Shown here: in pieces, positions 55,012 to 64,000 of the stretch
Position numbering within the stretch: the first letter of the stretch is position 1
Layout: the number at the start of each line of letters is the position of its first letter
NCBI GenBank assembly: GCA_023052935.1
Contig: CM041294.1
Span: 156,427,399-156,491,398, forward strand
Length of the DNA stretch: 64,000 nucleotides
Origin: Piezodorus guildinii
Taxonomy: Eukaryota > Arthropoda > Insecta > Hemiptera > Pentatomidae
Direction: 5' to 3'
Translations under genes and position numbers: made by a program
The notes under the pieces: generated by a model
What the model was told of the DNA's origin: nothing
Database searches by the model: none
Seen by the model: only the letters and a program-made list of their open reading frames with translations

Positions 55012-58000
55012 GTAAGTACGTTTTGGTCCAAAATTTCAGGAATTCTATAATCTACTAACAAAATTTTACAAAGTTTATTTATTTATTATAAACATACTTG
55101 AATTTTGTATCTGTTGTACTAAGACAATATTGTCTTATTGACAGATCATACTAAAAAAATAGCCTTTAGCCGAATTATTACCACAAACGTCAATCCTGCC
55201 ATTTATTTTATTGGTATGCGTGAAATTTTTACGTAAAAAAAAAATTACATCTCGACTTAATTTAATGAATACATAATTTGAAATTGACTCTAATAATGAA
55301 GGCAATTTAACAAAATCCACCGATCTGAGCACATACTAAAATATTTGAGTAATTATTTTTATAATTTCAGATCACAATCGTAAATAATCATTATGACAAC
55401 CAGTAAATGTGATGCACGATAAAAAAAATAATGTCATGGAGGTAAAGGATTTTTAATGTTACCTTTTCAGAAAATAAAAATTAAATTTGAAGATTAATTA
55501 AGGAGAGGCTTATTCCAGTTCCTTCGTTAACGCTGCCTTGCGTCAGGTAGTTCTGTTATTGATAGTTCTTGATTTAAATATAAAACATCACATTACGATA
55601 AAAAAGATATATACTATATATATACAACGATAAGAAGTAATAAAATAAACTTTATTTACATATGTACAAATTGACAAAATATTTACAAATGATTTTTGAT
55701 GAGACATCCTTAAAATCAGCAAAATGTTTTGTTAGTTTGGTAATTATAATCTATTAGTCTAATGACTAAATATGTGGTAAAATTAAATTGATACTATCCT
55801 ATGGTAGTAGAAAAATTATACAAAAAACCTACATATAAAAAAAAAATAATAATAAAAATAAACGGATAAAATAATTGAAAATGTAAAATTTAGGATTTAA
55901 AACAAACTAGCTTAACTTAGCAACACATGTTTAGTTGTTTTTTTTATGAGTGTAGCCTTTCAGTGAAGTTTTATTATAATTACCGATTTCCTTTATTAAT
56001 GGATTTTGGGAGACTGGTATTTTACAGATGTATGAAGCTGTTTGAGTGTGGACAAATTGTTTGACTGTTGGAAGCTGCAAGTCCTGCAGTATAAATGATA
56101 TTTTAGTGTAGCGGAGGTAATTGTTAAATATCCGCATTGTATATACAACGAATAATCTGTAAAAATAACCTTTACTTTAGAGTTCCCCTCCCTTATGGAA
56201 TACTACCCCGTCAAACATCCGTCATGCTCCTTCCCTATCATCGCTTAAATTCCTCCTCTTTCAATACTTCCATTCTCTCCAGTCCTATGTAAGCTAATTT
56301 TTTGTATGCCAATTTATGTGAGGTGATTTGTGTATCTACTTCAATGAGATGTAAAAGTTATTTTTATGTCAATTCTTATTTATTTATTTCTCAAATATGT
56401 ACATAGAGATGTCACTAGGACACTTTTTTTTTTTCTACTTTCTTTTGTTATTTAAATGTAGTTAGGAATTGTTTTGGCCAGATATAATTATTTGTTATTT
56501 TGTTCATTAATGTTATTCTTAAGGGATATTGTCCCAGAATAAAATTTCTTGTTCTATTCTATTCTTTATTGGTAATTAATAAGATTTATGTCTTGTAAAA
56601 CATTTCAGATGATTTTTTTGTTGATTTTTTTAAAAGATGATGTGCATTTTGTTGATTAAAGGAAAGAGCTGATTCAGACAGAAAACTTATCAAAGAAAAG
56701 GTGGGAGAAGAAGTGGGCTTCATTAGACATACAGCAGGTGAGGCCACTGTCTAGTTTGTCAACAACTTTTTCTTCTACCTCTTTGCTTCCTCTCATAGTT
56801 GCCGTACTATCGATTTATTGTTAATACCATAGAGGAAGGAATATACAGTGGCAATAAATATTATAATCATTAACTTATTTTATAATTTTCAGTGATGCAC
56901 CTTGACTTAAGGCCTCGAAACGTTGTTACACATGATGATATGATATAACTAGCTTTTGTCCGCGACTTCGTCCGCATCAATTCCTGTTATTATGATCGGG
57001 ATTTAGAATTTTTTTTTCTCGGGTTCTGCAACTGCGTCACATTCCGAAACTTAGTATCCCTGAAACACCAGTGCTCCCTATCTGCAGCCTCCTCTGGCCG
57101 TCATGTCCTCCCTCACACTCTCTCTCCACGTTTTGCGGAGTCTTCCTCGTCTTCGCTTCTTCTGCAGGGAGTACTTCATCATTTTATGTGGCCACCGCGT
57201 CCCTTCCATCCTGGATACGCCGCAGGCTCTTCTTCAAAAGTACATCTCCAGAGCCAACAATCTGCTTTTAGCACTGTCCATGTTTCTGCCTCATATAAAG
57301 TGGTCCCTAAGAGGAAGGAATGGTAAATATTTTTATTTGTAAGAAGCGACACCTGTTTGCTCCAGAGAACACCATTCAAGATACCTATGATCTTTCTACC
57401 ACTTCCCATTTTATTTTCGATATCTTTTGCCATCGTTCCGAAATCCGAAACGCCAAGATATTGAAAGATGTTACTCTGTAGGATATTTAAAAGAATATAT
57501 TTTAAAGTACGTAAAAAATTTTTTTTAGTTTTATGTTCTTGTTCGAGTTGTCAGTTGATGCCATTTTTTGAATAAGTTTGTTGATGTGTCCATGTAGTCT
57601 GTCGTGAAATCATTAGTATTCATTCGAATGTGGTTTGTAGTACCTAGAATACGCATATCGGTATTGTTTGAAAAATATGGTAGCGGGTTGGTATTTTTCG
57701 TATGTGTCGTTTTAGCAGGTCCGTATATTACCAGAGATATAAAATAAAATGTATTTTTTGCGCACAAACTTTCCGATGTTTTACGCGACTCCTGGGGAGC
57801 GTTGGCCCCTAATATTGGGTTGTGTCACATGAAATGTCCGTTTTCAAGGTAAAGGATTTTTATTAAAAATACGATATGAAAACAAGATAATTTTATTCGA
57901 AGTATTTGCCTTGTTTTTTTACACATTTTTCCCAGCGTGACACCAACTTTTTTATCCCCGAACTGAAAAACTGAGCTTTGAAGTGAAACAAAATCTGAAA

Positions 58001-61000
58001 ACGCACTTTTCACTTGATCATCATTTTCAAAAAGTTTTCCTTTGACGAAGTTGTCTTAATTCCTGAACAGGTGATAATCTGTTGGAGAAAAGTCGGGAGA
58101 TAATGGTGGGTGCGGAAGAACTTCGTAGCCCAGTTTTTCAATTTTTGCAAGGTGTTTTGAAACATGGGGTCTTGCTGTCGCTCAGTGAGATCATGAGGTA
58201 CCCATGTATCGAGCTTTTTTACTTTCCCAATACACTTTAAATGTCTGGGAACGGTAGTTGCACTTGTATTTAGTTGTGCTGAGAGTCCTTTAACTGTTTG
58301 GTAGGGGTTTCCTTCTACTGAATGTTTGAGGACATCGTTGTCTATTATGGACGGAGGTCTTTCTCGGGGCAAGTTTTCCAAATCGGTATCCCCAGCTGAA
58401 AACTTAGCAAACCAACGGCGAATGGTCCGTTCATCAACACTCTCTTCCCCAAACGCCTTGCAAATATTTCTAGCGGCCTCAGCTGCTGAATGGCCCAGTT
58501 TAAACTCGTACAAAAATATTACTCGAAAATCGCGTGTTTCCATGTTCATATTTGGAGGTATACTAAAAAGTGGGTAACTGATTGGGAAGCTAATGTTTAT
58601 AATACAAAGGTAGAGGATTAGTAACTGTTTACTTTAAATATGTAAACATTCGGAAGAAAACAACAGAGACCTGCAAAATCCTTTATGTATTACAGAAACT
58701 ATAAAAACGGACATTTTATGTGAAACAACCCAATATTTTCAAGATGCTAATCGTTTAAAGCCTAGTTTCATCTAAAAAAATTTCATCAAAATCGGTGAGA
58801 CACTTTTTAGATCATCTTCTTGTCGTGATTAATTTTTTATTTCCACTTTTTATACCATTTTAGTATGTAGAAAAATCAATTTGATATGGTGTTGTTATCC
58901 ACCTTGTTGGTGATTTCAACAGCTATGGATAGAACCTTGTTCTCCTCTTTATCTATTCACCAGAATAAACCCCAAGCGACTACCACTTCTTCTTGGTCTT
59001 TTACGGAACTCCATGAATGTAAAGCAATCCCAAAAGTAAGAAGGCATTTGTGGATGTAATTAGTTGACAGTTGGGAATCACTGGAAGGAATTAGTCCGGG
59101 TAGCGGTCATTAAATGAAACAACTAAATAGTTTCAACAATTTATTGTTTGCCAACGTTTCGACCCTCTTTGTGGGTCATCATCAGGGCACATGGTGGGAG
59201 AAAGGAAACTAGCAAACTTTCTATTCTCCCATGCGCCCTGATGATGACCCACAAAGGGGGTCGAAACGTTGGCAAACAATAAATAGTTGAAACTATTTAG
59301 CTGTTTCATTTAATGACCGCTTACCGAACTACTTCCTTCCAGTAAGAAGACATTCGTTCAAAAACTACTTACATCAGTCTTTTTACAATAAAATCCACCT
59401 TCAGCATTGGTAGGAAAATGTGAATAGGTCTTTCTATGTAATGGTCAATACATTGTTTGCTAAAATAAATTATATGTACATAAAACACTAATGTTATATT
59501 GGGATCACTTGTAGCTGGGTGGCTAGCGTAACAGCCTCCCATGCTAAAGGTCACGGGTTCAAACCCGCAGGTGGTCCTAGGATTTTTTAATGGGAGTAAA
59601 AAATCCTTAGTTACGCCGTCCTTCGAAGGGGACGTTAAATGGTGGTCCCGAGCCTGTGCGTTGTCAGGTACTCGTTAAAGATCCCTATCCTAATAAAACC
59701 TGGATAGGCAAAATTTAGGACTCCCAGTGTAGCATCGTCCGATTAGCCTTAGTAGCAAAAAGTGACGTTAAATAAATAAATAAACTAATGTTATTTCGCT
59801 CTGAAAAACCGAAATGACTTAGCATGTCACTATCTTCTTGTTGATTGGGTTTTGCTTTTCTAGATATACAGAGAAGAGGCAGTCAAATTGGGCCTCGACC
59901 CAGATTTCTTATTCAAGAGGAGAAAAAAGAAGAACGACGATAAAGAAATAATAGTAAAAATAGCACCTTCTCCTCCGGCACCGAGAACAATGTCACGTGA
60001 GTATTTTAATTACCAAGCAAAGGTTTAATATATATTACAGCTCGAAATATAAAAAGGAGGAAAACCGTTTTCTAAATATTTTTTTTTTAATTATTGAAAG
60101 TTGGTTCAATTTAGAGAAACAAAATTCAATAAATATAAAATAATTAAATTACTAATTTTTATGTTGCGATGGCTAAGACGTAATAACTCAAAGTGACACA
60201 GATAGAACCATTCTATTCCAAACTGGTTAGAATAGATTAGTTAGCTAATGTACAACCAATCCAGTATGCCATAATTGCATATGAAATCACATTAAGCCCT
60301 CAGAAAAAAAAAAAAAAAAATTAACATTAAAAGTGCAATAAGTATTAAATTCCATGTGGTTTTAATAGCTGAATTTTGTGAACAAAGCATTGGTATCCCA
60401 AACATAAAAGCACATAATAAACTATTTTTTTTAAGATAAACGGAAGTGTTTCCCAAAATTACAAAGTAAACTTTAATTTTTACTTTTTCATAAAGAAAGG
60501 TATATATGGAATTTTCATGCAAACCAATGGATCTTTCATGGGTTTTTTAGAACCATGAAATTTTATGGAACAAAATCCAAACAATTCATTGGTTTTTGGA
60601 ACTAGATCCACAAGTTAGCTATTATAAATAACATTCTTATAATTATCAATGTAAACCATATAACACTAGTAATTAAAACCAGCAATGACAATAAAATCGC
60701 CATATTATAATTTGATATGATTCTCTTCACAACAATAGTTTTTTTTTAAGTCAAAATAAAAATACCTAAAAAAAAAAAAATATAAACAAACTGATTCAAT
60801 AAAATAACGTTTATTTTAGTTTTTAATAAAACAATTGATAACATATATTTTTTAAATATATATATCTATACATAAGTTTTTTTTTTTTTACAGAATTCGT
60901 GGGATGGCGCTCTGGAACTGAACATTCTCTTGAAATCTGTGGCCCGTTGTACGTCTCTCCAAAGCAGGAGTTGGCCAAAGAGGAAGTGAAAAGCTATAAC

Positions 61001-61018
61001 ACAATTTTCTTAGGATGA
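54962..61018 (+). CDS. Four-exon gene, C20orf85/LLC1-like (ciliary) protein, 127 residues
   Basis: Exons 54962-55011, 56662-56737, 59864-59996 and 60894-61018 total 384 bases, exactly 127 codons plus TGA. All junctions are GT-AG with matching phases (2, 0 and 1). The protein starts MADDTSNKRSFLDENQL. It has NLSKKRWEKKWASLD, a basic KRRKKKNDDK stretch, IAPSPPAPRTMSQFVGWRSG and ends KSYNTIFLG. The PSPPxP...F(V/I)GWRS arrangement close to the C-terminus, the early KxW-xxxW region and the length resemble C20orf85/LLC1, a small protein of motile cilia. In an insect this would mean sperm tail or chordotonal neurons (inference). The introns hold a mariner, an RTE fragment, SINE-A, a palindrome and a LINE tail. 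AATAAA follows at about 61085. Gene structure is strong; the family name is less certain. Confidence 0.75.
55081..56160. other. Intron 1 of the LLC1-like gene, AT-rich
   Basis: No repeat family recognised before the LINE tail at 56165. The minus frames at 55135-55332 and 55931-56137 show no motif. Confidence 0.45.
56165..56570 (+). mobile_element. CR1/L2-like LINE 3' end inside intron 1
   Basis: Begins in the coding end (CTTATGGAATACTACCCCGT, compare LWNTLPSN at 6600) and ends with hairpin GGGA-TATTG-TCCC at 56523-56535, AGAATAAAAT and a TTCTA tail. It is highly similar to 6590-6985. Confidence 0.82.
56662..56737 (+). CDS. Exon 2 of the LLC1-like gene
   Basis: The acceptor TTTTGTTGATTAAAG ends at 56661. 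An in-frame TAA at 56657-56659 lies just before it, so the frame must begin here. It encodes KELIQTENLSKKRWEKKWAS then LDIQQ and ends CAG before GTGAGG. Confidence 0.75.
56945..57045 (+). repeat. Dispersed repeat fragment (CGCGACTTCGTC type)
   Basis: ACTAGCTTTTGTCCGCGACT and CGTCCGCATCAATTCCTGTT, related to 39235-39290. A decayed GAAACGTTG unit lies just upstream at 56915-56925. Confidence 0.5.
57075..57440 (-). pseudogene. RTE-related LINE C-terminal fragment
   Basis: The minus strand reads YEAETWTVLKADC (57179-57433 frame). In another frame it reads KKRRRGRLRKTWRESVREDM and TARGGCR-stop (near 57080-57165). The GRxRKTWxExVxEDM end is RTE-type. A frameshift separates the two. Confidence 0.7.
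57815..58733 (-). mobile_element. Internally deleted mariner, best-preserved copy
   Basis: 919 bases, flanked by TA (57813-57814 and 58734-58735). The ends TTGGGTTGTGTCACATGAAA and inverse TTGGGTTGTTTCACATAAAA pair imperfectly. The minus frame 58010-58549 (179 codons) encodes the DNA-binding half: METRDFRVIFLYEFKLGHSA, DERTIRRWFAKFSAGDTDLE and KKLDTWVPHDLTERQQDP. It then fuses, out of frame, to the C-terminal part. A second frame (57825-58013) gives KSAFSDFVSLQSS. All three catalytic acids are missing or out of frame. It sits in intron 2 of the LLC1-like gene. Confidence 0.92.
59088..59337. repeat. Palindrome of two hammerhead-like units
   Basis: The arms 59088-59195 and 59215-59337 are inverse copies: AGCGGTCATTAAATGAAACA at the outer end, TTGTTTGCCAACGTTTCGAC inward. 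Each contains CTGATGA (59238-59244 on plus, 59185-59179 on minus), one extra T, hairpin GACCC/GGGTC and GAAACGTTGG. The centre is a short CT/AG-rich spacer (59187-59225). It lies in intron 2. Confidence 0.88.
59498..59783 (+). mobile_element. SINE-A with target-site duplication
   Basis: Complete: head GGGATCACTTGTAGCTGGGT, box B GGTCACGGGTTCAAACCC, body CGTCCTTCGAAGGGGACGTT and tail (AATA)n after AGTGACGTTAAATAAA. ACTAATGTTAT flanks it at 59487-59497 and 59784-59794. It lies 80 bases before exon 3 of the LLC1-like gene. Confidence 0.9.
59864..59996 (+). CDS. Exon 3 of the LLC1-like gene
   Basis: The acceptor TTTTGCTTTTCTAG ends at 59863. It encodes IYREEAVKLGLDPDFLFKRR, then a Lys-rich stretch and PSPPAPRTMS, and ends in one base of the next codon before GTGAGT. 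Confidence 0.8.
59997..60893. other. Intron 3 of the LLC1-like gene
   Basis: AT-rich, with A-runs at about 60303 and 60770. No repeat family was recognised. The minus frame at 60292-60522 is compositional. Confidence 0.5.
60894..61018 (+). CDS. Exon 4 of the LLC1-like gene
   Basis: The acceptor T(12)ACAG ends at 60893. It encodes FVGWRSGTEHSLEICGPLYV, SPKQELAKEEVK and SYNTIFLG, stop TGA at 61016-61018. AATAAA is near 61085. Confidence 0.82.
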
Positions 61019-61248
61019 AAAAATTTGTTTGCAAAGGATAGTAGTAAAAAATTAATAGGTCATATTAGAAATGTTTTTTAATAATAATAAACACCTCATA
61101 CAACCTAAGCACACCGATGATACCATTATTTTTATTTTAAAGTTAATGTAAAAAATAACAAAATATTTTAAAGAATCATCTGGATTATAAAGTAATAATA
61201 TTAATGAAAAAAATAATTGTTAAAAACAAAAAACAGTCAGCATGAAAA

Positions 61249-62098
61249 GAAATCTGGTGCGGGCAACACAGGACTTTCACTTACTGCTTTTGTTAAAAAT
61301 CGATTAAAGAATTTTCAAATACAGTCAAAGATGAAAATGAGTGAAACTAATAAAGAATTAATTAAATTGAATTTCTATAGAAACATGTATTTTATTAAAA
61401 AATCTATTATATTATTATCTAAAATAATCAGTTAGTTTTATCGGCTTTTTATAACTCTTTATTAACTTTTACAAGCTTTTATATTAGATAATATTTTTTA
61501 TAAAATCTTTAGCTTTCTAACAGTATATTATACATGTGTATTACTGTTCTTATGTTCAAAATAAAAAAATTGCATTAATTTTTTTTTTTTTTTTTTTCAG
61601 TTTTCTCCTTTAGTTGGATATCGAATTCGTTCAACTTATATATTTATCTGTTCTTTATCAATGGAAACAAGATGATAAGGTTATTTTTATAGAATCTACA
61701 AAATCAAAGGTAATTTAGAGGAAGAAAATTTAAAATATCGGTATTTAAGCCCCATAAGACTATTTCAAACAGAATAAAGCCTATAGCCTATCAAAGTCCG
61801 TCCATTAAATTTTACATTGATACAGCGAGTTTAATAAAAATAATTTAAGCCATTTATGAGAAAATTGTAAAAAAGTGCAAGATGCATGGTTTATAGTGGC
61901 TCGTCATGAAATTTCAGTTTCATAGGACTTTCAGTTTACGCGCTGGAGTTACCACACACACAGACCTTTTTGCGGGACTTGGTTATTGTGACTCAGGGGA
62001 TCCTAAAACGTGTATTTCCGTTGAAAACTGGAATTCGAAAATTCTCACGACCGCAATACTTCCCTTACTATATATTTCATATATAGGTAAATGAAAAT
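61249..62098 (+). repeat. Family X repeat, full length
   Basis: From ATCTGGTGCGGGCAACACAG and GACTTTCACTTACTG to CGCAATACTTCCCTTACTAT and ATATAGGTAAATGAAAAT. It fills the gap between two convergent host genes. The reference copy for this family is about 850 bases, with no frame. Confidence 0.8.
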
Positions 62099-62163
62099 AA
62101 AAGTGGATGGAAATATTTTCATACAAATAAAAAAATATTTTTGATGTAGAAAAAGCCTTACTT

Positions 62164-62283
62164 TTACATTCTCCCGAATCGTTTTTGTTTCAATGAAGGA
62201 GGAAGCTTATCGTGAAGCGTTACAGGACTGATTTCCACTGCTACCATCTCTCCTTCACACAATGAGCCGAAGTAGACCAAATG
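62164..62283 (-). CDS. Terminal coding exon, UTP4/cirhin-like C-terminus
   Basis: On the minus strand an A/T-rich tract with TTTTTTTTTTTTACAG (acceptor inverse at 62284-62287) opens 39 codons and a TAA. It reads HLVYFGSLCEGEMVAVEISP then VTLHDKLPPSLKQKRFGRM. A tail of the kind E-(L/M)-(V)-x-VE...LPPxxxxKxFG closes UTP4 (cirhin), a WD-repeat protein of the small-subunit processome; this is recognition from memory over a short stretch. Upstream exons should lie to the right, beyond the mariner at 62535-63819, perhaps outside the window. It is convergent with the LLC1-like gene. Confidence 0.55.
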   Translation of the reverse strand, partial: HLVYFGSLCEGEMVAVEISPVTLHDKLPPSLKQKRFGRM

Positions 62284-62534
62284 CTGTAAAAAAAAAAAAA
62301 ATGAAAGGCATCTTGTATGATGAAATGAAAATTTCAATTGAAAACAATAAATGAAAAAAAATAATCATGTAGACACATTCAGGATTTTTTTAAGACTGAA
62401 AAGTAGACTCTTTAGTCAATGTTCTTATCAGGCAAGGAATGACTTCATCAATCCAATAAAAATCCCAGATATTTTAATAAAAATCTGTCAACAAACATTT
62501 CTGGTCCAGTAAAAGAAAATATTCATTTCATATA
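62284..62534. other. Intron of the minus-strand gene, left of mariner
   Basis: AT-rich; nothing recognised. Confidence 0.4.
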
Positions 62535-63819
62535 TTGGGTTGATGCAAAATTAATGCAGGTTTTAGTAGGTATTGTAAATACGCCATATCTTTACTTTAA
62601 CCATATATATTTAATCAAAATAATTTCCATCTGAATCAATGCACTTTTGCCAACGTTCAACAAGCTTTCTTATTCCACCAGAAAAAAAATCCGAATCCCT
62701 GGACTCAATGAAATCACGAAAAGAATTTTCAATGTCGTCCTGGTTTTGAAAATTTTTCTCCCTCAAAAAGTTGTCCAGATGCCTGAAAAAGTGGAAGTCT
62801 GTAGGAGAGAGGTCAGGTGAATAAGGCGGATGTTGGAGAACTTCGTAGCCCAACTCGTGCAGTCGTCGAAGCGTTGGTTGTGCAACGTGTGGTCTGGCGT
62901 TATTGTGGAGCAGGATGGGCCCCTTCCGATTCATCAATGCTGGGCAAAGACGTTGCAATTTTTGATTCATGCTGTCAATTTCTTGACAGTACTTGTCAGC
63001 AGTTATAGTCTCACCTCGATTGAGAAAGCTGTAGTGAATAACACCAGCATTATACCACCAAACTGTGACCATAACCTTTTTTGGGTGCAGGTTGGGCTTC
63101 GGGAAAGGTTTTGGTTGTTCACCTTTGCCCAGCCATTGGCTAGAACGCCTTCTGTTGTCGTATAAGATCCATTTTTCATCGCACGTCACAATGCGATCGA
63201 GAAATGGATCATTTTTATTGCGTGTCACAAGCATGGAGCAGATTTCAAAGCGGCGATTTTTTTGGTGGTCGTTTAATTGGTGTGGCACCCACTTGGCCAA
63301 CTTTTTTACCTTACCAATTGCTTCCAAGTGGCGTACAACTGTGGATTGGTTCACACCGAGTTCCGCCGCCATTTCTCGTGTGGTTTTGGTTGGGTCTTCT
63401 TCCACTTTTGACCTCAGCTGGTCGTTGTCCAGAGCAAGATGACGGCCCCGACCTTCCTTGTCTTCGAGGTCGAAATCTCCTCTGCGAAACTTCTGGAACC
63501 AACGCTGCACCGTGCACTCATTAATAGCCCCCTGACCCCACACTTCATTAATATTACGAGCCGTTTGCGCAGCGCTGCGCCCTAATTTAAATTCGTAAAA
63601 ATAAATTTGACGAAAATCGCACTTTGACATTTTCGATTCAAGACCTTTGAACACACTGAACAAAACGATTTTACTAAACAAATTCATGGTGAAAGAGAGG
63701 GTATTAGATAAGGTTTGTTTTGGTATAATAATGATCAATGTTAGGATTAGCTTTGTTTACACAATTGGAATTAAGATATTGCAATAGAGGAAACCTGCAT
63801 TAATTTCGCATCAGCCCGA
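62535..63819 (-). mobile_element. Mariner (DD34D type), full length
   Basis: 1285 bases flanked by TA (62533-62534 and 63820-63821). The terminal repeats TTGGGTTGATGCAAAATTAA and inverse TCGGGCTGATGCGAAATTAA pair over about 28 bases with few mismatches. It carries one unbroken transposase frame. It differs from the deleted family (57815) and from the split mariner (39297), so at least three mariner lineages share this window. Confidence 0.95.
62611..63630 (-). CDS. Mariner transposase, full length, second catalytic Asp replaced
   Basis: 339 residues from the Met at 63630 (MSKCDFRQIYFYEFKLGRSA), the family start. The frame opens 36 codons earlier, but that part lies in the 5' UTR. N-terminal HTH pair: SAAQTARNINEVWG and TVQRWFQKFRRGDFDLED; then TREMAAELGVNQSTVVRHL and WVPHQL. 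Catalytic domain: Asp151 in VTCDEKW; position 243 in LLHNNARPHVA is Asn (codon AAT) where the family has Asp; Asp278 in SPTDFHFF, 34 residues on. The end is LVERWQKCIDSDGNYFD. DNA binding may remain, but strand cleavage should fail without the second acid. Confidence 0.94.
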   Translation of the reverse strand: MSKCDFRQIYFYEFKLGRSAAQTARNINEVWGQGAINECTVQRWFQKFRRGDFDLEDKEGRGRHLALDNDQLRSKVEEDPTKTTREMAAELGVNQSTVVRHLEAIGKVKKLAKWVPHQLNDHQKNRRFEICSMLVTRNKNDPFLDRIVTCDEKWILYDNRRRSSQWLGKGEQPKPFPKPNLHPKKVMVTVWWYNAGVIHYSFLNRGETITADKYCQEIDSMNQKLQRLCPALMNRKGPILLHNNARPHVAQPTLRRLHELGYEVLQHPPYSPDLSPTDFHFFRHLDNFLREKNFQNQDDIENSFRDFIESRDSDFFSGGIRKLVERWQKCIDSDGNYFD

Positions 63820-63821
63820 TA

Positions 63822-64000
63822 TATTCTTCACTCTCACACTACTTTCTTACTGATTTAAGTTATAATTTCTCACAAATAGCATGAGTTGTGCTTTATGGAG
63901 AGTTATATCTTCTTTCAAAGAAGCATCAGAATTATTACTGAGAGATGTATAGTTTTCGTATGTCAGTGGCTATTGAGTGAGCTATGGTGTAGTGACCTCA
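63822..64000 (-). other. Window edge, possibly intron or exon of the minus-strand gene
   Basis: The minus strand has a short open stretch reading HYTIAHSIATDIRKLYISQ at 63934-63998, but I find no splice pair that makes it convincing. Confidence 0.2.

Noticed and set aside
57531..57767. 78-codon minus frame with RILGTTNHIRMN
   Set aside because: Faintly recalls esterase-type domains of some LINE ORF1 proteins, but too short and without the active-site motifs to support a call.
63934..63998. Short minus stretch HYTIAHSIATDIRKLYISQ as an upstream exon of the UTP4-like gene
   Set aside because: No convincing donor in the right phase, and the window ends before context can be judged.

Overview
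This window looks like one stretch of a large, AT-rich, repeat-packed insect (or at least arthropod) chromosome. The evidence is spliced genes with GT-AG introns, an insect-type Kelch-like gene, several mariner lineages, Jockey-, CR1/L2- and RTE-type LINEs, tRNA-derived SINEs, and long (TA)n and (CT)n tracts. Nothing bacterial or viral was seen. Host coding sequence is a few percent of the window; most of the rest is recognisable transposon debris.

Host genes. (1) A single long exon at 36345-38075 (+) encodes a BTB-BACK-Kelch protein of the KLHL1/4/5 type. The exon stays open upstream to a splice acceptor at 36280, and a GC-rich stretch ending in a strong donor lies at 34700-35007. (2) A small spliced gene at 54962-61018 (+), with four exons of 50, 76, 133 and 125 bases, encodes 127 residues. 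All four exons join in frame. Its C-terminal half resembles the ciliary protein C20orf85/LLC1. Its exons are too short to show up in a search for long open frames. (3) A terminal coding exon at 62164-62283 (-) ends in a tail resembling UTP4/cirhin and is convergent with gene 2.

Repeats, left to right. 0-15 kb: a broken RNase-H LINE, Jockey tails, CR1/L2-like 3' ends with a MITE inside one, internally deleted mariners, and two unclassified high-copy families here called X and Y. 15.2-19.9 kb: a complete two-ORF Jockey-type LINE with target-site duplication, inserted in a family Y copy. 20-23 kb: a palindrome with (TA)n borders, and an RTE tail inside family X. 23.7-27 kb: a Jockey-type LINE with an inverted 5' tip, nested inside another LINE with a perfect 12-base duplication. 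27-34 kb: SINEs and families X and Y. 39-42 kb: a mariner split by an RTE element. 42-49 kb: a Helentron-like tip, family X, an RTE fragment, and two LINE tails next to CT tracts. 49.9-51.1 kb: a 1.2-kb inverted repeat. 52-54 kb: a second copy of the nested-host LINE and a tandem palindromic MITE. 57-64 kb: deleted mariner, palindrome, SINE and family X, then a mariner with a full-length transposase whose second catalytic Asp is Asn.

The main unexplained thread is a set of short structured units with a CTGANGA-like box, a covarying hairpin and GAAACGT. They occur singly, in direct pairs and as inverted pairs. They resemble hammerhead-ribozyme cores of Penelope-like terminal repeats, but most have one extra base before the stem.
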